This document shows positions 34,494 to 48,000 of a stretch of 64,000 nt of DNA, one piece after another. The DNA is from Castor canadensis (lineage: Eukaryota > Chordata > Mammalia > Rodentia > Castoridae), in contig NC_133394.1 of NCBI RefSeq assembly GCF_047511655.1, positions 111,808,343-111,872,342 of the forward strand. The letters are read 5' to 3'. The notes below the pieces were generated by a model. The model worked only from the letters and a program-made list of their open reading frames with translations, did no database searches and was not told the DNA's origin. A program made the translations under genes and the position numbers. Positions within the stretch are counted from its first letter, which is position 1. Every line of letters starts with the position of its first letter.

Positions 34494-34612
34494 ATAGTAG
34501 TCATTATTGAAATTGGGTAATGAATTCATAGGAGTTCATTTTACCAGTCTTTCCATGTTTGTGTATATTTGGAATTTTTCATAATAAAGCATTTAAAGAT
34601 ACACCATGAAAC
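34494..34612 (+). repeat. Old L1 3' UTR fragment
   Basis: The phrases ATTGAAATTGGGTAATGAAT and TTTGGAATTTTTCATAATAA match the L1M-type 3' end. Confidence 0.5.
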
Positions 34613-35439
34613 CAAATAAAGGTTGAAGGTGATTTTGAAGTATCACTGTTATAAAAGGAGACAGAGTGCCTTGGGAAGGGTTGGAGCAGGGGGCAACTAG
34701 CCCAGAGCATCCTGTAAAGCCAGATAAGGAAGTGTTAAAAAAATCCCTACTCAGAAGCATAATTGTGGTGAGTGAGAGAGGAGTGTTATTTCAGCACTAT
34801 GATGGGAGCACAGTAGAGAAAGCATATGTCATTGTGTTAATATCACTAGGAACCAAGATTTTAAGCTTAAGAGAAAGAATATAAAAGTATAAAATCGAAG
34901 AAGTTGAAACCCTGTAGGACTAAATTTTAACTATAAATATTAATAGCAATGCACTAGCACAAACTTCTTTGAAAAATAAGGTGGTCTTTTAAATACCCCT
35001 TCCCACTGAAGGAAAAGAGGGTTGCTTAATTTCTTCAAGCATGTTGAGATGCTTATTACTCCGGATGTCTTTGCTTCAAGCTATCCGTGGACAAATCTAG
35101 ATATTTCTGAATATATAAACAATGTCCAGACTGTATATAAAAATAAAAGCCACAGCTAGCATCTTAGGAACCAACCTACTCTGTGCAGTAACTCATCCAT
35201 GAAGTCAAACTCCTATCCATAACAACTAGTCCTCACAGCCAGGAAAAATCCTATAGCAATGGGCCCCCAAATGGCCAGGACTTAATAATTAACCTCCTCT
35301 CCAATTTTTTGTACATTCTTAAAACTTAGGGCCAAATTAAAGAAGGCAAATATGCATCCTTAACAAATCACAAAGAATGCCTTGCTTCTAATTAATCGTG
35401 CCTCCAATCAGGGCACACCAGAAGCCCTCCGTATCTTCT

Positions 35440-36065
35440 GTTTTTTATTGTCACGCAGAACTTTGTTTTATGTACTGTAGTTTATTCAATTAATTCTCAA
35501 GTGAAGGCTATTCAAGCTCTTTTAAATAGTTTGCTTTTGTAAATGTTGCATGGCTTGTGCATGTGTCATTGTGTCTTTGCTATAGAGTCCTAAAAATAAA
35601 ATTCGATAGCCAAGTCAAAGACTAAATCTATATGCAATTTTGAAAAAATATCGTCAAATTCCTCTCTTAGGGAATTTGTACCATTTTCCATTCCCTAGCA
35701 GTAGTAAATGAGAGGTGTTATTTACCCATATCGATGAAATATTGTCAAGTTTTGAGATTTTTGCCTATCTAATAGGTGAAAAATGAGATGACTCCATAGA
35801 TTTAATTTATTTTCTCTCATCATGGGCAAGATTGAACAACTTTTCACATGTTTAAATGTCATTTGCGATTCACTCTCTCTAATTGTCTGTTCAAATGTTT
35901 TGCCAGTTGGGCTGTTAGCATTTTGTTTTAATCCTTCAAATGTAGGAACATACTATATGAAGGATATTAAAAGGTTTTTATATAAGTTGTGAGTTTTTTC
36001 TAGCTTACAATTTGTCCTTTGACTTTATAGATTTTTCATACATGTTTTTATGTAGTTAATATTAT
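35440..36065 (-). mobile_element. Old L1-like fragment, antisense
   Basis: The plus strand reads like reverse-complement L1 3' ORF2 (CAACTTTTCACATGTTTAAA, TCTGTTCAAATGTTTTGCCA), strongly diverged and AT-rich. Confidence 0.55.
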
Positions 36066-36438
36066 CTCTGCTCATGCAGTTTTTAAAAATTAACATATAT
36101 TAATTGCACAAAAGGATTTAATTGTGATATTTCCATAAATGAATATAATGTACTTTGGCTAAATTCTCCCTCTCTATTACTCTTTCTTATCCTTCCTCCC
36201 CACTTTTAAAACAAGTTTAATAGGTTTCATTATTCTATTCTTATGTGTACATATGAAGTACTTCTAGTAGATTTAAGGTAGTCAGTTTTTACTTTTTTAC
36301 AGCTTTATTGAGATATGGTTCATATGTCATACAATTTACCCATTTAAAGTATACAGTTCAATGGTTTTTTATTTACTACATTATTTTTAAAATTGTAGTA
36401 ATGTATATATGAATTAAATTTGCCATTTTAACCATTTT

Positions 36439-36536
36439 AATCTTTTATTTATTAATTTTTGTGGCACTGGAAATTAAACTTAGAGCCTCATGCATACTAG
36501 TCAAACACTCAACCACTAAGCTACATCCCCAGCCCT
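36439..36536 (-). mobile_element. ID SINE, antisense, with 15-bp TSD
   Basis: The body reads GTGGCACTGGAAATTAAACT and AAGCTACATCCCCAGCCC. CATTTTAACCATTTT occurs at 36424-36438 and 36537-36551; the flanks are old L1. Confidence 0.85.
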
Positions 36537-37086
36537 CATTTTAACCATTTTGAAATGTACAATTTGGTGACATTCATTACATTCACCATGGTATGCAAGC
36601 ATCACCATTTCCAAAATTTTTTCATCACTCCAAACAGCAACACTACTACCATTAAGAAATAGGTCCTCCTTCCTCCCTCCTCCATGTCTCTGTTAACTTC
36701 TCACTTGCTCTGTCTCTGAATTAGTCAGTTCCAGATATTTCATTTAAGTAGAATAATACAGTAGTTGTCCTTTTCTGTATGGATTATTTAATTTAACAAA
36801 GTTCATTCATATTGTAGCATGCATCAAAACTTCATTCCTTTTAAGGCCAAATAATATTCTGTTATGTGGCCATAAAACGTTTGTGTTATTCAGTCATCTC
36901 TTGGTAGACACATTTCCATCTTTTAGTATTGTGAATAATGCTGCAAACAGCTCAGAAAGCCAACTTACTACAAACATCCATATATACATATTTACTCAAG
37001 TCACTGCTTTGAATTCCTTTGGGCCTGTACCTGGGAGTGAATTGCTGGAGCATTTGGGAACTCTGTTCAGCCTTTTGAGAACTGCC

Positions 37087-37545
37087 TGCTTAGATTCATC
37101 GTAACTTGAGCATCGCCATCTTGAGTTGTAGCAGCCATGACTACTCCCTAATAACACTGGTCAGTTTTCTGCATAGTTTCCTATCATACTATACATAAAA
37201 AATATTAGGGTAGTATGTGGAGTTTTATAACTGAACTCTGACCAGTCCCTAGTGTCATCAGCACCAGGAATGTGACCAATTCTTTGAAATCAGTGTGAGA
37301 TAAACCAGGTACATTTCAGCATAGATAAAGTCACTTTTATCCCGCACCTTCTTCTGACCCAAATTATGGAGCTCCAGTTGTTCTTGTGGCCACTCTGTAC
37401 CACCCTTCTGTCAGTAAGTTCCCAGTGAGTTGAACTCCATACAATCCCTGATCTGTCTGCCTCTTTTTGGTGCCATGATTCCTTGGGGCCAGTTCTTATG
37501 CACTGGGACCAGGTTGTGGTAGACATTGTCAAAGTGATTTCCTCT
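37087..37545. repeat. Unidentified insertion, about 460 bp, in old L1
   Basis: L1 sequence stops after TTTTGAGAACTGCC and resumes with ATCATTTCACATTCCC, with about 25 L1 bases missing and no clear target duplication. The block includes GCATCGCCATCTTGAGTTGT and GAACTCTGACCAGTCCCTAG. It begins TG but I could not assign it to an LTR or any family. An 80-codon open frame on the minus strand has no recognisable relatives. Confidence 0.5.
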
Positions 37546-38703
37546 GTGTCTTATCATTTCACATTCCCAACAGCAATGTAAGAGGACTCCATTTTCTCTA
37601 AATTCTTGCTATACTTATTATTTTCTAATTTTTGTTTTAATAGAAAATAGTTATCCTGGTAGGTGTGAAGTGGTATCTCACTTGGCAATTAGGGTTTTAA
37701 TTTGCATTTCCCTGATGACTAATAATGTTGAGGTCTTCTGCACATTGATCATGTGTGTATCATCTTTGTGGAAATGCCTATTGAAATCCTTTGCCCATTT
37801 TCAAATTGGGTGTCCTTTTTGTTATTGAAGTTGGGAGTGTTCCTTATGTATCCTGAATATTAAACCCTCTTCAGGTAAATGATTTGCAAATATGTTCTGT
37901 CATTCTGTAGGTTTCACTTTCTTAATAATGTCCTTTGATGCAAAAAAAAGATCTTACTTTTGATGAAGTCCAATTTATTTATTTTTCTTTTGTTGCTTTT
38001 GCTTTTGATATTATAAGAATCCATTACCAAACCCAAAGTCCTTAAGATTTACCCTTGTATCTTGTTCTAGAAATTTTACATTTTTAGTTTAGCTTATGTA
38101 TTTAGGTTATTGGCCCATTTTAATTTTGTATATGGTGTGAGGAAGAGGTCTAGCTTCATTCTTTTGCCTGTGGATATCTGAGTATCCCAACATCATCTGC
38201 TGGGGAGATTATTCTTTCCCTTTTGAGAGGGGTTGGTCCTCTTGTGGCCTCTGTCTGCCCTAATGACAATAACATGTTGTTTTGATTATAATAGCTCTGT
38301 AGTGAGTTTCAAAATCAGAAAGTGTGAGTTCTCCAACTTGTACTTATTTTCCAGGATTCTTTAGCTATTTGGAATCCCTTGAAATTCATATGAATTTTGA
38401 GGTTGACCTTTCCATTTCTACAATAAAAGCTGTTGGAATTTGATAGGAATCACATTGAATCTGCAGAATGTGTTGAGTAGTATTGATATTTTGAAAATAT
38501 CAAGTCTTCTTATCAATGAATTCAGGATCCCTTTCCATGTATTTAGTTTGTAGAAGTACTTCTTGATATTCTTTTAGCAAAATACTAATTTAGTTAAAAC
38601 CATGCAACTCCTTTCAAAGTTACCATGGAGCACAATGGCACAAAGTCTCAAATGTTCAGTGATTGCATTAAAACATATTTCATTGCAATTCACAAAGCAT
38701 CAT

Positions 38704-38709
38704 TTTATT
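38704..38709 (-). terminator. EXOC1L: Polyadenylation signal AATAAA of EXOC1L
   Basis: The minus strand reads AATAAA about 110 bases downstream of the stop codon, which predicts a short 3' UTR with cleavage near 38,685. An antisense old L1 starts just beyond, near 38,575. Confidence 0.6.
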
Positions 38710-38819
38710 CTCATATAAATAATAACCACTAATGAAGGGGAAAAAACAAAATTTTATCTATCAGTGCTGCTTAGGGAAACATTTTTATAGGACATTGGTG
38801 GAGGAATATAGGAACATCT

Positions 38820-39086
38820 TCAAAGTGGCAGGGGACATAGTGACAAGCACACAAGATTGAAAGCATAAAAGCATATTCTCATGAGGACCAAGCAATCCTT
38901 GTTGTTGGAAGACCAAATGGAATCATCATTAATGTAAGTAGAATCAAAGTTCACAATCTGTAAGTCCTTCTTAAGATATGCATGATTCAGCTTATTTACA
39001 GTTCGAGCAAAGGCATACTTAGAAGCACAGCTGTATGCTTCCAAACTGTACACTTTCTTGAAGTGCAGATCAAAAAATGGATTGTC
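38820..39086 (-). CDS. EXOC1L: EXOC1L exon 3 with stop codon
   Basis: After acceptor CTTCTAG the exon encodes [20 protein letters not shown] through [19 protein letters not shown], then [20 protein letters not shown] and a TGA at 38822-38820. The first part aligns with EXOC1 exon 4 (ENPEFDLHF; KLNxxYLxK). The last 25 or so residues have no EXOC1 counterpart and are strongly hydrophobic and Cys-rich. Confidence 0.94.
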
Positions 39087-42000
39087 CTAGAAGAGAAAGA
39101 GAGACATGATTTAATTTGTAGCCATGAAAGTAGTTTCCTGGATTCCCTCACATTCTCTTGGATATGTTTATTGATTGTAAAATATCGGTACCAAACATAT
39201 TTCTAAAACCTACAAATGAGCTTTTCAAAGCTACCGGCTTCAAATGTAATTGTTTCTAAAAAATAATAAAGATTATTTTTGAAGCATCTATATCTTTTCT
39301 GTTATACAAATAAAACATGTCATATAATGTATAATTACCAAGTCTTCTCAGTGCAGTGATTTGAGAGGATGGTCAAGACAGAAGAAGAGAATAAACCCAT
39401 TTACAGACTTCTGGAGGAGAGAATAGGTTTCTCTCTTTACTAGAAGATTGGTCCTTTGTGCTATTTCAAAGGTAAATGGGAAAATATAGAATGGTTAATA
39501 AGCTTTTGGTATACTATAGATCACAAGCTCCATGACTTTGAAGTTAACAGCAAAGAATAACTTTTGACAGTAACAGCAAGGACCTGTAAGACATTTGACT
39601 GAAACAGACAAATTACTAAAGGCTGCCAATCATTGGACTGCTCTAGGTTCTTACTGTATTTTTAATGGTGATGTTTGCTCACTAGATATTAAAATAATAA
39701 TAATAATTGGTACTGTTATTAATAGCAGTGACAACTATGCCTCACATTTATAAAGTGTACAAAATGCATTCCCATTTACAAAATGCTTTCACATTCATTA
39801 TCTGCTCAACTCCTAATGCTTATTGAGGGTTTTTGCATTATTTGTCTTTCTGTTCTTATCCATGGCAACTGCAGTTGTGCTGGATCGATTTGAAATAGTC
39901 CTATGAAAGGAGATGTGGATGTAAACATCACCCTAAATGACAAACCACACAAGAGCATTAATTCATTACCATGTAGTAAGAATGCAAATGACTTTTGCAT
40001 TTGCAACCTCTCTTTCAAGTAGGAAAGTTCTCAAGGAGGCAGGAAAATGTTAGATAATATTTTTGACTCCTGATACAACCATGGGCAACCTACTTATCTG
40101 ATCTGACTTCCATTTCCTCCTTATTGTAGATAGAGTTGCTGTGAAATTTACATGAGAGCAATCATCTAAACTGCCTGCCCAGACGTTAATAAAAGATGGG
40201 ACTCTTTCTCAGCTCTGCCCCTAAAGATTGTGATACATTAATACTGCCTTGCTTTATACCTTAAAAATTTAGAGCAAAACAAAACAAGTCTTTTAAAAAA
40301 GACTGTACAAGAATGATAGAATTTAAAGACAGAGCTCCCCTAGTCACACTTCATAGTTTTTTTCTGTTACATTGTAGGTTGAAGGACAATTCTGCAGAGA
40401 AATCTCAATAAAAGATTATCACATCCATTCCATAGCTAGATGGTAACCACTCTCCTTATGTAGATTTCTCTGCCAAACATTTCCTCCTTATATGGAAAAT
40501 ATATTTCATATTTTTGATATAAAGAGGATTAATCTTAATTAGCTTAATAATTGAAGGTGGGCATGCATGCACATAGGACACAGTTATCTCCTTCCCTCCC
40601 TCCTTCCTTCCTCTCGCCCCTCTTTTCTTCCCTTCCTCCCCCTCCTTTCCTTCATTTCTCTTTTCTTTTCTGCCTTCTTTCTTTCTGTGAAAGAATTCTG
40701 ACGCTAAGAGGTGATCTCATAGATTATTTAATAGTCTATTATTTGTAGTTGCGATAATAGTTTCCAGAGAGTAAAGTTCAGGTTACACACATAATTACTA
40801 GCATAGCCAGGACAAGCACCAAGACCCCAGAGAGCCTCGCCCCATCTTTTGCAACATATTCCTATCTCCTGTTGCAACAGTTAGTCCACAAATACCAAAT
40901 CATTTTGATTTGACTTCCATTTAAATTCCATTCCATTTTAAAGATGACAACTTTAAGACTTGAAATTGCTCTATGAACAGCTGTATCATCAGCATTGTGA
41001 AAAATATATTAATGCTTACTCCTGAGGATCCAATTCCAAGAGAGAGAAGTGGAAATTCCCAGAAGAGTCAGGGTATTTTTACTTCATCCATGGAAGAGAA
41101 ATCTATAGAAGAACTACTCTTTGGGTATTTGATATTGTAGGCTGTTAAGTGGTAAGAAAACCAGAAATACTGCACTCCTCTTTTTTAAAAAAAAATCTAG
41201 TACACTATCAAAGAGCATGATCTTTAGATTGAAAAGGGAAGAATCAATAATGTGATGGAATTAGAGGCTAAGAAAGGTAAAGAAAAAATAGAACACAGCT
41301 AATTGCTTTAAATAAATCAAAGTTGACAGGCATGATGGATATATTCCTGGACATTGGCCAAACTTGTACAAAATAATTATGACATCAGTAATATTTGAGG
41401 ACATAATAAAAAAAAAGAAAAGAAATATGGCCAAAATTGGGTGAGGATGGTTAATTCCTGAACTAAAGATTAGCGAACCTGACATGCATTTCTGATAAAA
41501 TGCAATGCAATATAGAAATCTGTCAAGTGCATTAAAGTATGAAAAAAAATAACCAGGTGTGGTGGTGCATGCCTGTAATCCCAGCACTCAGGAATTGGAG
41601 GCAGGAGGATCATGAGTTCCAGGACAGCCTGGTATACATAGTAAGTACCAGGACAGCCTGAGTTATGAGATCCTGTCTCAAAAAAGAAAAGAAAAGAATG
41701 ATTGCAAAACTTATAGCCCTATCACAGAGGATAACTGTTATCAAAGTACAATTTTTTCCTGCATACATGTACATACATATATACATATATATGCCTATGT
41801 GTATTTTTGTATTAAAATTTAAAATTTAGGTTTCAATGATGTGATAGAGTAGATATACAAAATTGACATACTATTTTAGGAAAGTGTTGTGTTCAGTTGA
41901 TTTTTTTAAAAAAGACTTATTAAATGGTGAACAACTATGTTCTGAGGTATTGTTTTGAAAACACATCTTCCATTGGCTGCATACTATTCCATCTTGTGGC

Positions 42001-45000
42001 TATGCAACAGTATGTCCAGCCACTTCCTGTGTCTAACACTTAGGTAAAATATATTATCAGAAAAATGTCGTGTAAGTACATAGGCATGAAGCAATGGCAC
42101 CCAGCATCCTTCCACACAGGAGTCCTGCCAAGCACATTTAGTTTTAAAAACAGGATTCTTAGATGATAGTCAAGGTAATAAGAGAAAGCATATTTTGGTT
42201 TTAGTAAAGAGAAAAATGTATAAATTAAGATTAGATGATTAGCAGGGTATGGTGGCACACGTGTGTGATGCTGGCACTCAGGAGGCTGAGGCAGAAGGAT
42301 TGAATGGTCAAAGCAACCTGCATAGAAACCCTCTCTCTCTCTCTCAAAAAAAAAAGATTAGATGATTGATCATTAGTTAAAGCAGAATTAAATTCTTATG
42401 GCTGTCTAATTCTCCAATGTACCTCCCAAAATTAGCAGGGCCTAGTATACTATAAATCTTTAATAAATGACTGAATGTAGAAACTTCTAGAAGCTAAAGA
42501 AATCTAAAGAAAGCAAATTAGTAGATTTCTGAGTAAAGTCTAGCCCTACCACTTAATGGCTAGGTAAACTTGAGCAAGCCAATTAGTCTCTTTGAGTGTC
42601 ATCCAAAAAATAGGAGCAGTAATAGACTCTAATTCATGGGACTTGTTGATGATGATATAAAATTGAACATGGGAGGGGCTTCACTTGGCTCCTGGGACTT
42701 CATAAGAGTTCACTAAGTATGGGATGGTAGCAGGTAATAATATTATCAGTGGTACTAATGATAGATACCAATTTCTTAAGGGTATGTATTTGGCTCTATC
42801 TGCTTTGCCAATTTTATTATTGACTTGGATGATGTCTTAAACTTATTAAGTCTATATCATACTATAGTGGTGTTAAAAATCAAGATATTAGAAGATCTGA
42901 TATGTTAGAGCAAGAACCAAACTAAGAATATGACAGTTATCAGGATGAAGAATCAATGAGTTTAATTTTAATTCATTTAAAAATAACAGTACAAAAACTT
43001 ACTGAGTGCCTAAGATGAGGCAGAAGACTATGATAAAGAATAAAAATATCATGACACCAGTCTTTAAGGAGCTTTCCATCCAAAGGGGAGACAGGATAAC
43101 TAACCCAACAAATACAGTTGGTCAAAGTATGGCTACAACATATTTACATCCACAACAAATGGGTATATGGGGGAGGGAGTCATGAGAAGGACTTTACCCA
43201 ATGTGAAATCTGGTATTAGGATAAGAGATGGGGCTGACTGGGCATTCTCAGCCTTGAGAGCTGGTACTGTATTAGGCATTGTAGACATGTAAAGTTCAAG
43301 AGGCATCATCAGAAGAATTCAAACACAGACTGGGGAAACCACCTGTTAAGTGGTCAAGCAAGGAGGCTGGAACATGCACTCTTTCTCACCTTCCAACTCT
43401 AAGATTATAGAATTTCCAAGTAATACAACCCTTCTGGAGGATGAACAGGTATGCAGACAGTGACTTATTGACAAAGGGAAGGAATCCCCACAACTTGAAG
43501 AAGAAATTGGGGTGGAGAGAGAGTGGTAACAGTGACATCATTATTTTTGGGAAAATGGCATTTCAGGTTTCAGGACTGACTGGTAGATTGTGTTTAACCT
43601 GTTAAGAGGAACTTGGGAAAGATGCTTTTAAATGTAATAAACAAAATTCAAATTCAATCTCATAAAAGCAGAACAAAAAAGCCAGTATATCATCCCAGGA
43701 AATTAATCCATACCACTTAAGAACAAGATAATGTCATCTTAACACTTAGTACCTGCCAAGATATGTGAAATAAGATATTGAATATAGAGATCTCCAGTAT
43801 ATTGATCTTACATCTCCCTTAGAGAAGGTTAACACTTACGGTATCTGCTTCTTTTCCGTCAATCATCTGCAGATCATTCAAAGACCATTTTTTTGTTACT
43901 TCATATTTTTCATCTAAACCTATTCTGTAGTGTTTCACCATAATGATTTTTACTTCTTCACTTTTGGTCACTGTAAGACAGAAAAATACTTAGTTTACAT
44001 AAGCTCTTAGAAGACTATAAATTATTTGTCACACTTTTATTTATATGTGTCATTTTTATATAATGACCTAGAATCCACATTATAGCTGCACCTCAAATTT
44101 TGAGCCCTGATGCATCTGAACTTTTGTGAATATGCCCCAAAGCTTCCCAGTGTCCTAATTTTATTTTTGCAATGATTGTGGTTCCATACTGCCACCATAA
44201 TGTCTGTCAGAACACTGAATGACATATCCTGAGCCCTGAGCTTTGTGGTGGAGAAAGGGGTTCAGTGTGGGACAGGAAATAAGAGCCTTAGTATTGGCAC
44301 ACAGTCAGTGTCAAAGTGTTTACCAGAGATTGGAATTTTAATTTATAACTGTATAGGAAAGTGAGACAGCAAAGCAAAGAGGTCATTTCTGCTGCCAGAA
44401 TTAACAGTGTTGTGAGTGACCTCACAGTTGAGTAGAAACTTGACACTTCCTTGGAAAACCATGTGAGACTTAGGGTGCAGCAGTGGCTGTATCACAGTTA
44501 CTGCCAACCATTTGGTTTTGTTTGATATTTTTCAATCCACTTAAGTGTCTCTCAAACTCTAGTTTGCAAAATGTGCCATGGCACAGAAGATTTTAGTACT
44601 TTATTTTGAAAGATGTGGGGAAATCTTTGCTTATTATATGTGACTAAGATGAGAGAAGTAATTTCCTGCCTTAAGATCATTTGTCTTTGGTCTCATATAA
44701 ACACAACAGAAGAATCAGCATTTGATTGTAGAACTCTGGTCTTAAAAATTATAAATGGGTTAATAAAGGACTATTTACTGAGTATATGGTATTTGCTTAA
44801 TAGATTATGATGATCCACAGGAGAGATAAATAAGAGATGTGGTCTGGAAATTTATGGTTTTGTTAAGTAGACAAGTCTGCCCACACATGAATCACATATA
44901 ATAGTATATTTTCAAACAGGTGGTGATAGACTGTCGAAAATTTTCCTGTAAGATGGATAATGTTGCTAGGTTTGGTGACTCATACTTGTAATCCCAGCTA

Positions 45001-48000
45001 CTTGAGAGGTAAAGATCAGGAGGATCATGGTTTGAGGCTGGGTTGGGCAAAAAGTTAGCAAGACTCCCATCTCAACAGATGAGCTCAGCATAGTGCATGT
45101 GTGTGTCATTCCAGCTACTCAGGAGGCATAGCTAGGGGTATTGCAGTCTGGGGCCAGCTCTGGGCAAAAACCCACACTGCCCTACCTGAAAAATAACTGA
45201 AAAATGGCTGAGATGTCTCAAGTGATAGAGCGCCTGTCTAGCAAAGGTGGGAATAAGCAGGTGGTGTTTTCTAATAGTTAGACTGGAATTTATTTTGGGG
45301 AAAGGTTCCTTTTGGTTCTGGAAGGTACCACTTTGACCTGCTGCTGTAGTTGGAATGTGCCCCCAAAGCTCTCGTGTTGGAAACTTAATCCCCATTACAT
45401 CAGTGCTGAGAGCTGATTAGGTTGTGAGAGCTCTGCTCTCATGTAGGGATTAATGCTGTTATCACAGAAGTGGTATGGTTATTGTGGGAATGGGCTCCTG
45501 ACAGCAGGATAGCAGGATGAATTTCTCTCTCTCTCTCTCTCTCTCTCTTTGGCTCTCTCACACTGTGGGATGAAGCAGCAAGAAGGCCCTCCTCACTAGC
45601 TGTAGGCCCCTCATTCTTGGATTTGCTAGTCTCAAGAACTACAAGAAATAAATTTTTGTTCTTCATAAATTACCCAGTCTCAGGTATTCTGTTACAGCAA
45701 CACAAAATGGACTAAGACACGTGTCCTCTTATTTATGTAGATATTAGGCAATACATTACAATGAATCCTAGTGATAGGTAAATGATGTGGAGTTGAGTTC
45801 CAGTTTGGAAAGGCAGGGGTCATTGTGAAGGCATTGCCCGGTATGGGGAAATAAATAGAAAGCAGAAGCCAAACTTCACCAGGGAAAGGACAAAAGAGCA
45901 CTGTATAGCTACTAGAGGGTTGGGAGACTGGTCTGTTTATGGTTGGCTCCAGTAATGGGGCTGGTGAAGGGAGGAACTGTTTTCTGAAAGGCAAGTGACA
46001 CTGCAGTCTAGGAGCAGCTAGGCTCAGAGTAGGTGACAGAGCTCCCCTAGAGAAGGGAGTCTGAGCATGCTGACAAGTCTAAACTGAGGGTGCTGTGGCC
46101 GGCATCTGTGCAAGTCCACAAAGCAACATACATCAGATAAAGGGCCCTCCATGAGCCAGGGCTTCACAAAATGGTGCCCTGTTAGGAGAGTATTCTTCCA
46201 GCAGCAGTGATCACAGGACACATTAAAGACGAAGAGAAAGGGGAGCTGGGGTCCCTGCAGGAGACCCTGCCGATCAGTGGGCTCTGGCATTAGGAGTTCT
46301 GTGACCACACCACGGTGGTATGATTGGTACTTAATCTTTGGAGAGCACAAACCTCATTTTCTGATGTAAAGTAGACGTGAGAGTGATATAAACTAAGGGT
46401 GGAAAGCTTAAGGTAAAGTATATAAAGACCTGAGGATAGTGCTTGCTTTGCCGTGGTTGTTCAAGTGTTCTATTTTATTTTGTTTGAAAAGCTATTGTGG
46501 TAACGTATGCATGGGATGTGGGTAATGGAAACAAAAGTGGTAAATTCAAGTTAGGTTTAAGGCATAGATGGGTTTAGTGGCTTAAGCCTGTAATCATAGC
46601 TACTCAGGAAGTAGAGATTGGGAAGATCCATGGTTCAAGACCAGCCCAGGCAAAAAAGTTCTCAAGACCCCATTTCAACCAATGACTAGGTGTGGTGGTG
46701 CACGCCTGTCCTCCCAGTTATGCATGGAAGCACAAATGGGGATTGCAGTCCAGGTTGACCGGGGTGTAAAACAAAACCCTGTTTCAAAAATAACCAAAGC
46801 AAAAAAAAGGCTGGGGTCATGGCTCAAGTGGTGGAGTTTGCCTGGCAAATGTGAGGCCGGTAGATCAAAACCCCAGTACGGCTAGGCACAGTGACTTACT
46901 TCTATAATCTCTACTGCTGAGAAGATAGAGATAGGAAGATCAAGTTTGAGGCCAGCTGGGGCAAAAAGTGAAACACTATCTCAAAGAACAAGCTGGATGT
47001 GGTGGTACACACAGAATCCCAGCTACCAGTCCCAGGCAAAATCTCAAGACCCTATCTTAAAAAAAAAAAATAGCTGATGGGGGCATGGCTGAAATGGTAG
47101 AGCTCTTTAAAGTGCAAGACCCTGAGTTCAAACCCCAGTACCATCAAAACAAACCAAAACAGATCAAACACTGAATGCAAAGCCAAATGGGGAGGTACGG
47201 AGGGTAGGCCTGCTGGGTATAGTGGTGAGTGCTGTCTTTTACATATAGGTGAAGAATCTGAACATTATCTCAGAAAAGAAGGAGCTGGAAGTTTCGTAGT
47301 TTAGGAATGGTGAGACAGACTTGGTATTTTGTGTGTGGAGAGGTTTCCAAGGCCAAGCTTATGAAAGGAAAAAGAGCAAAGAGGTAAGAGAGTGGAGAAG
47401 AGATAGGTCAGCCAAGAAGTCTGTGAAGGGGCCTTAGAAAAGAGAAAAGCCCTGGTGTAATGCCGTGAGAATCAGAGAATGAAGTATTTCAAAGGTTTGG
47501 AGACAATCCTAGGAAGACATGTAACGCAGAGTTCAGCCTTGACCCTGAACCTGACCTGGATAAGATCATTTATTTCCCCCAGGAAGACAGTGTGTCTGCA
47601 AGGACAATGACCTGCAGGGGACTCCTTCACACACAAGTAATACTGATCTAGCACACAATGTGGGTTGGTCCCTGGGTTAGGTAATAAGAAGGGATGCTAA
47701 GGACTATGATTTAGGTGGCATATCCCAGGGGCTGGAGGAGGAGGGACAGCATGTTTTGGGGATAGAGGGAGTGAATGAGGAGCATGTCTGGAGAGGAACT
47801 CAAACAAAATGTTGGCCTGGGGTCAAGGAATAGCTGAGAGTATGAAATCTAGATATCATGCAGAAGGCTATGGGATATATTTCTCTAACCCTAGAAAGGG
47901 TCATCTGCATTTGGGTCTATATGCCAGCATTGGGAAAAGGAAGCAGTAAAAGAGAAGCCATTAGCAGGTATGCTGAGGCACAGTTGATTTTGTCACACTC

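Larger units (their letters stand above)
36286..38575 (-). mobile_element. Old L1, antisense, with an inserted unknown segment
   Basis: Read on the plus strand this is the reverse complement of an L1 3' UTR and ORF2 end: TTTATTGAGATATGGTTCAT, AATAATGCTGCAAACA, CACATTCCCAACAGCAATG, then ORF2 upstream to about 38,575. An ID SINE (36,439-36,536) and an unidentified block (about 37,087-37,545) interrupt it. It lies just downstream of EXOC1L. Confidence 0.8.
27300..38680. other. Intergenic region between EXOC1 and EXOC1L
   Basis: About 11.4 kb separate the EXOC1 promoter from the EXOC1L 3' end. Content is repeats as listed (5S pseudogene, SINEs, MER5-like element, L1 pieces) and unassigned AT-rich DNA. 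I see no further gene on either strand. Confidence 0.7.

Noticed and set aside
37290..37532. 80-codon minus-strand frame beginning MTMSTTTWSQCIRTG
   Set aside because: It lies wholly in the unidentified insertion inside an old L1, with no relatives recalled and no conserved start context.
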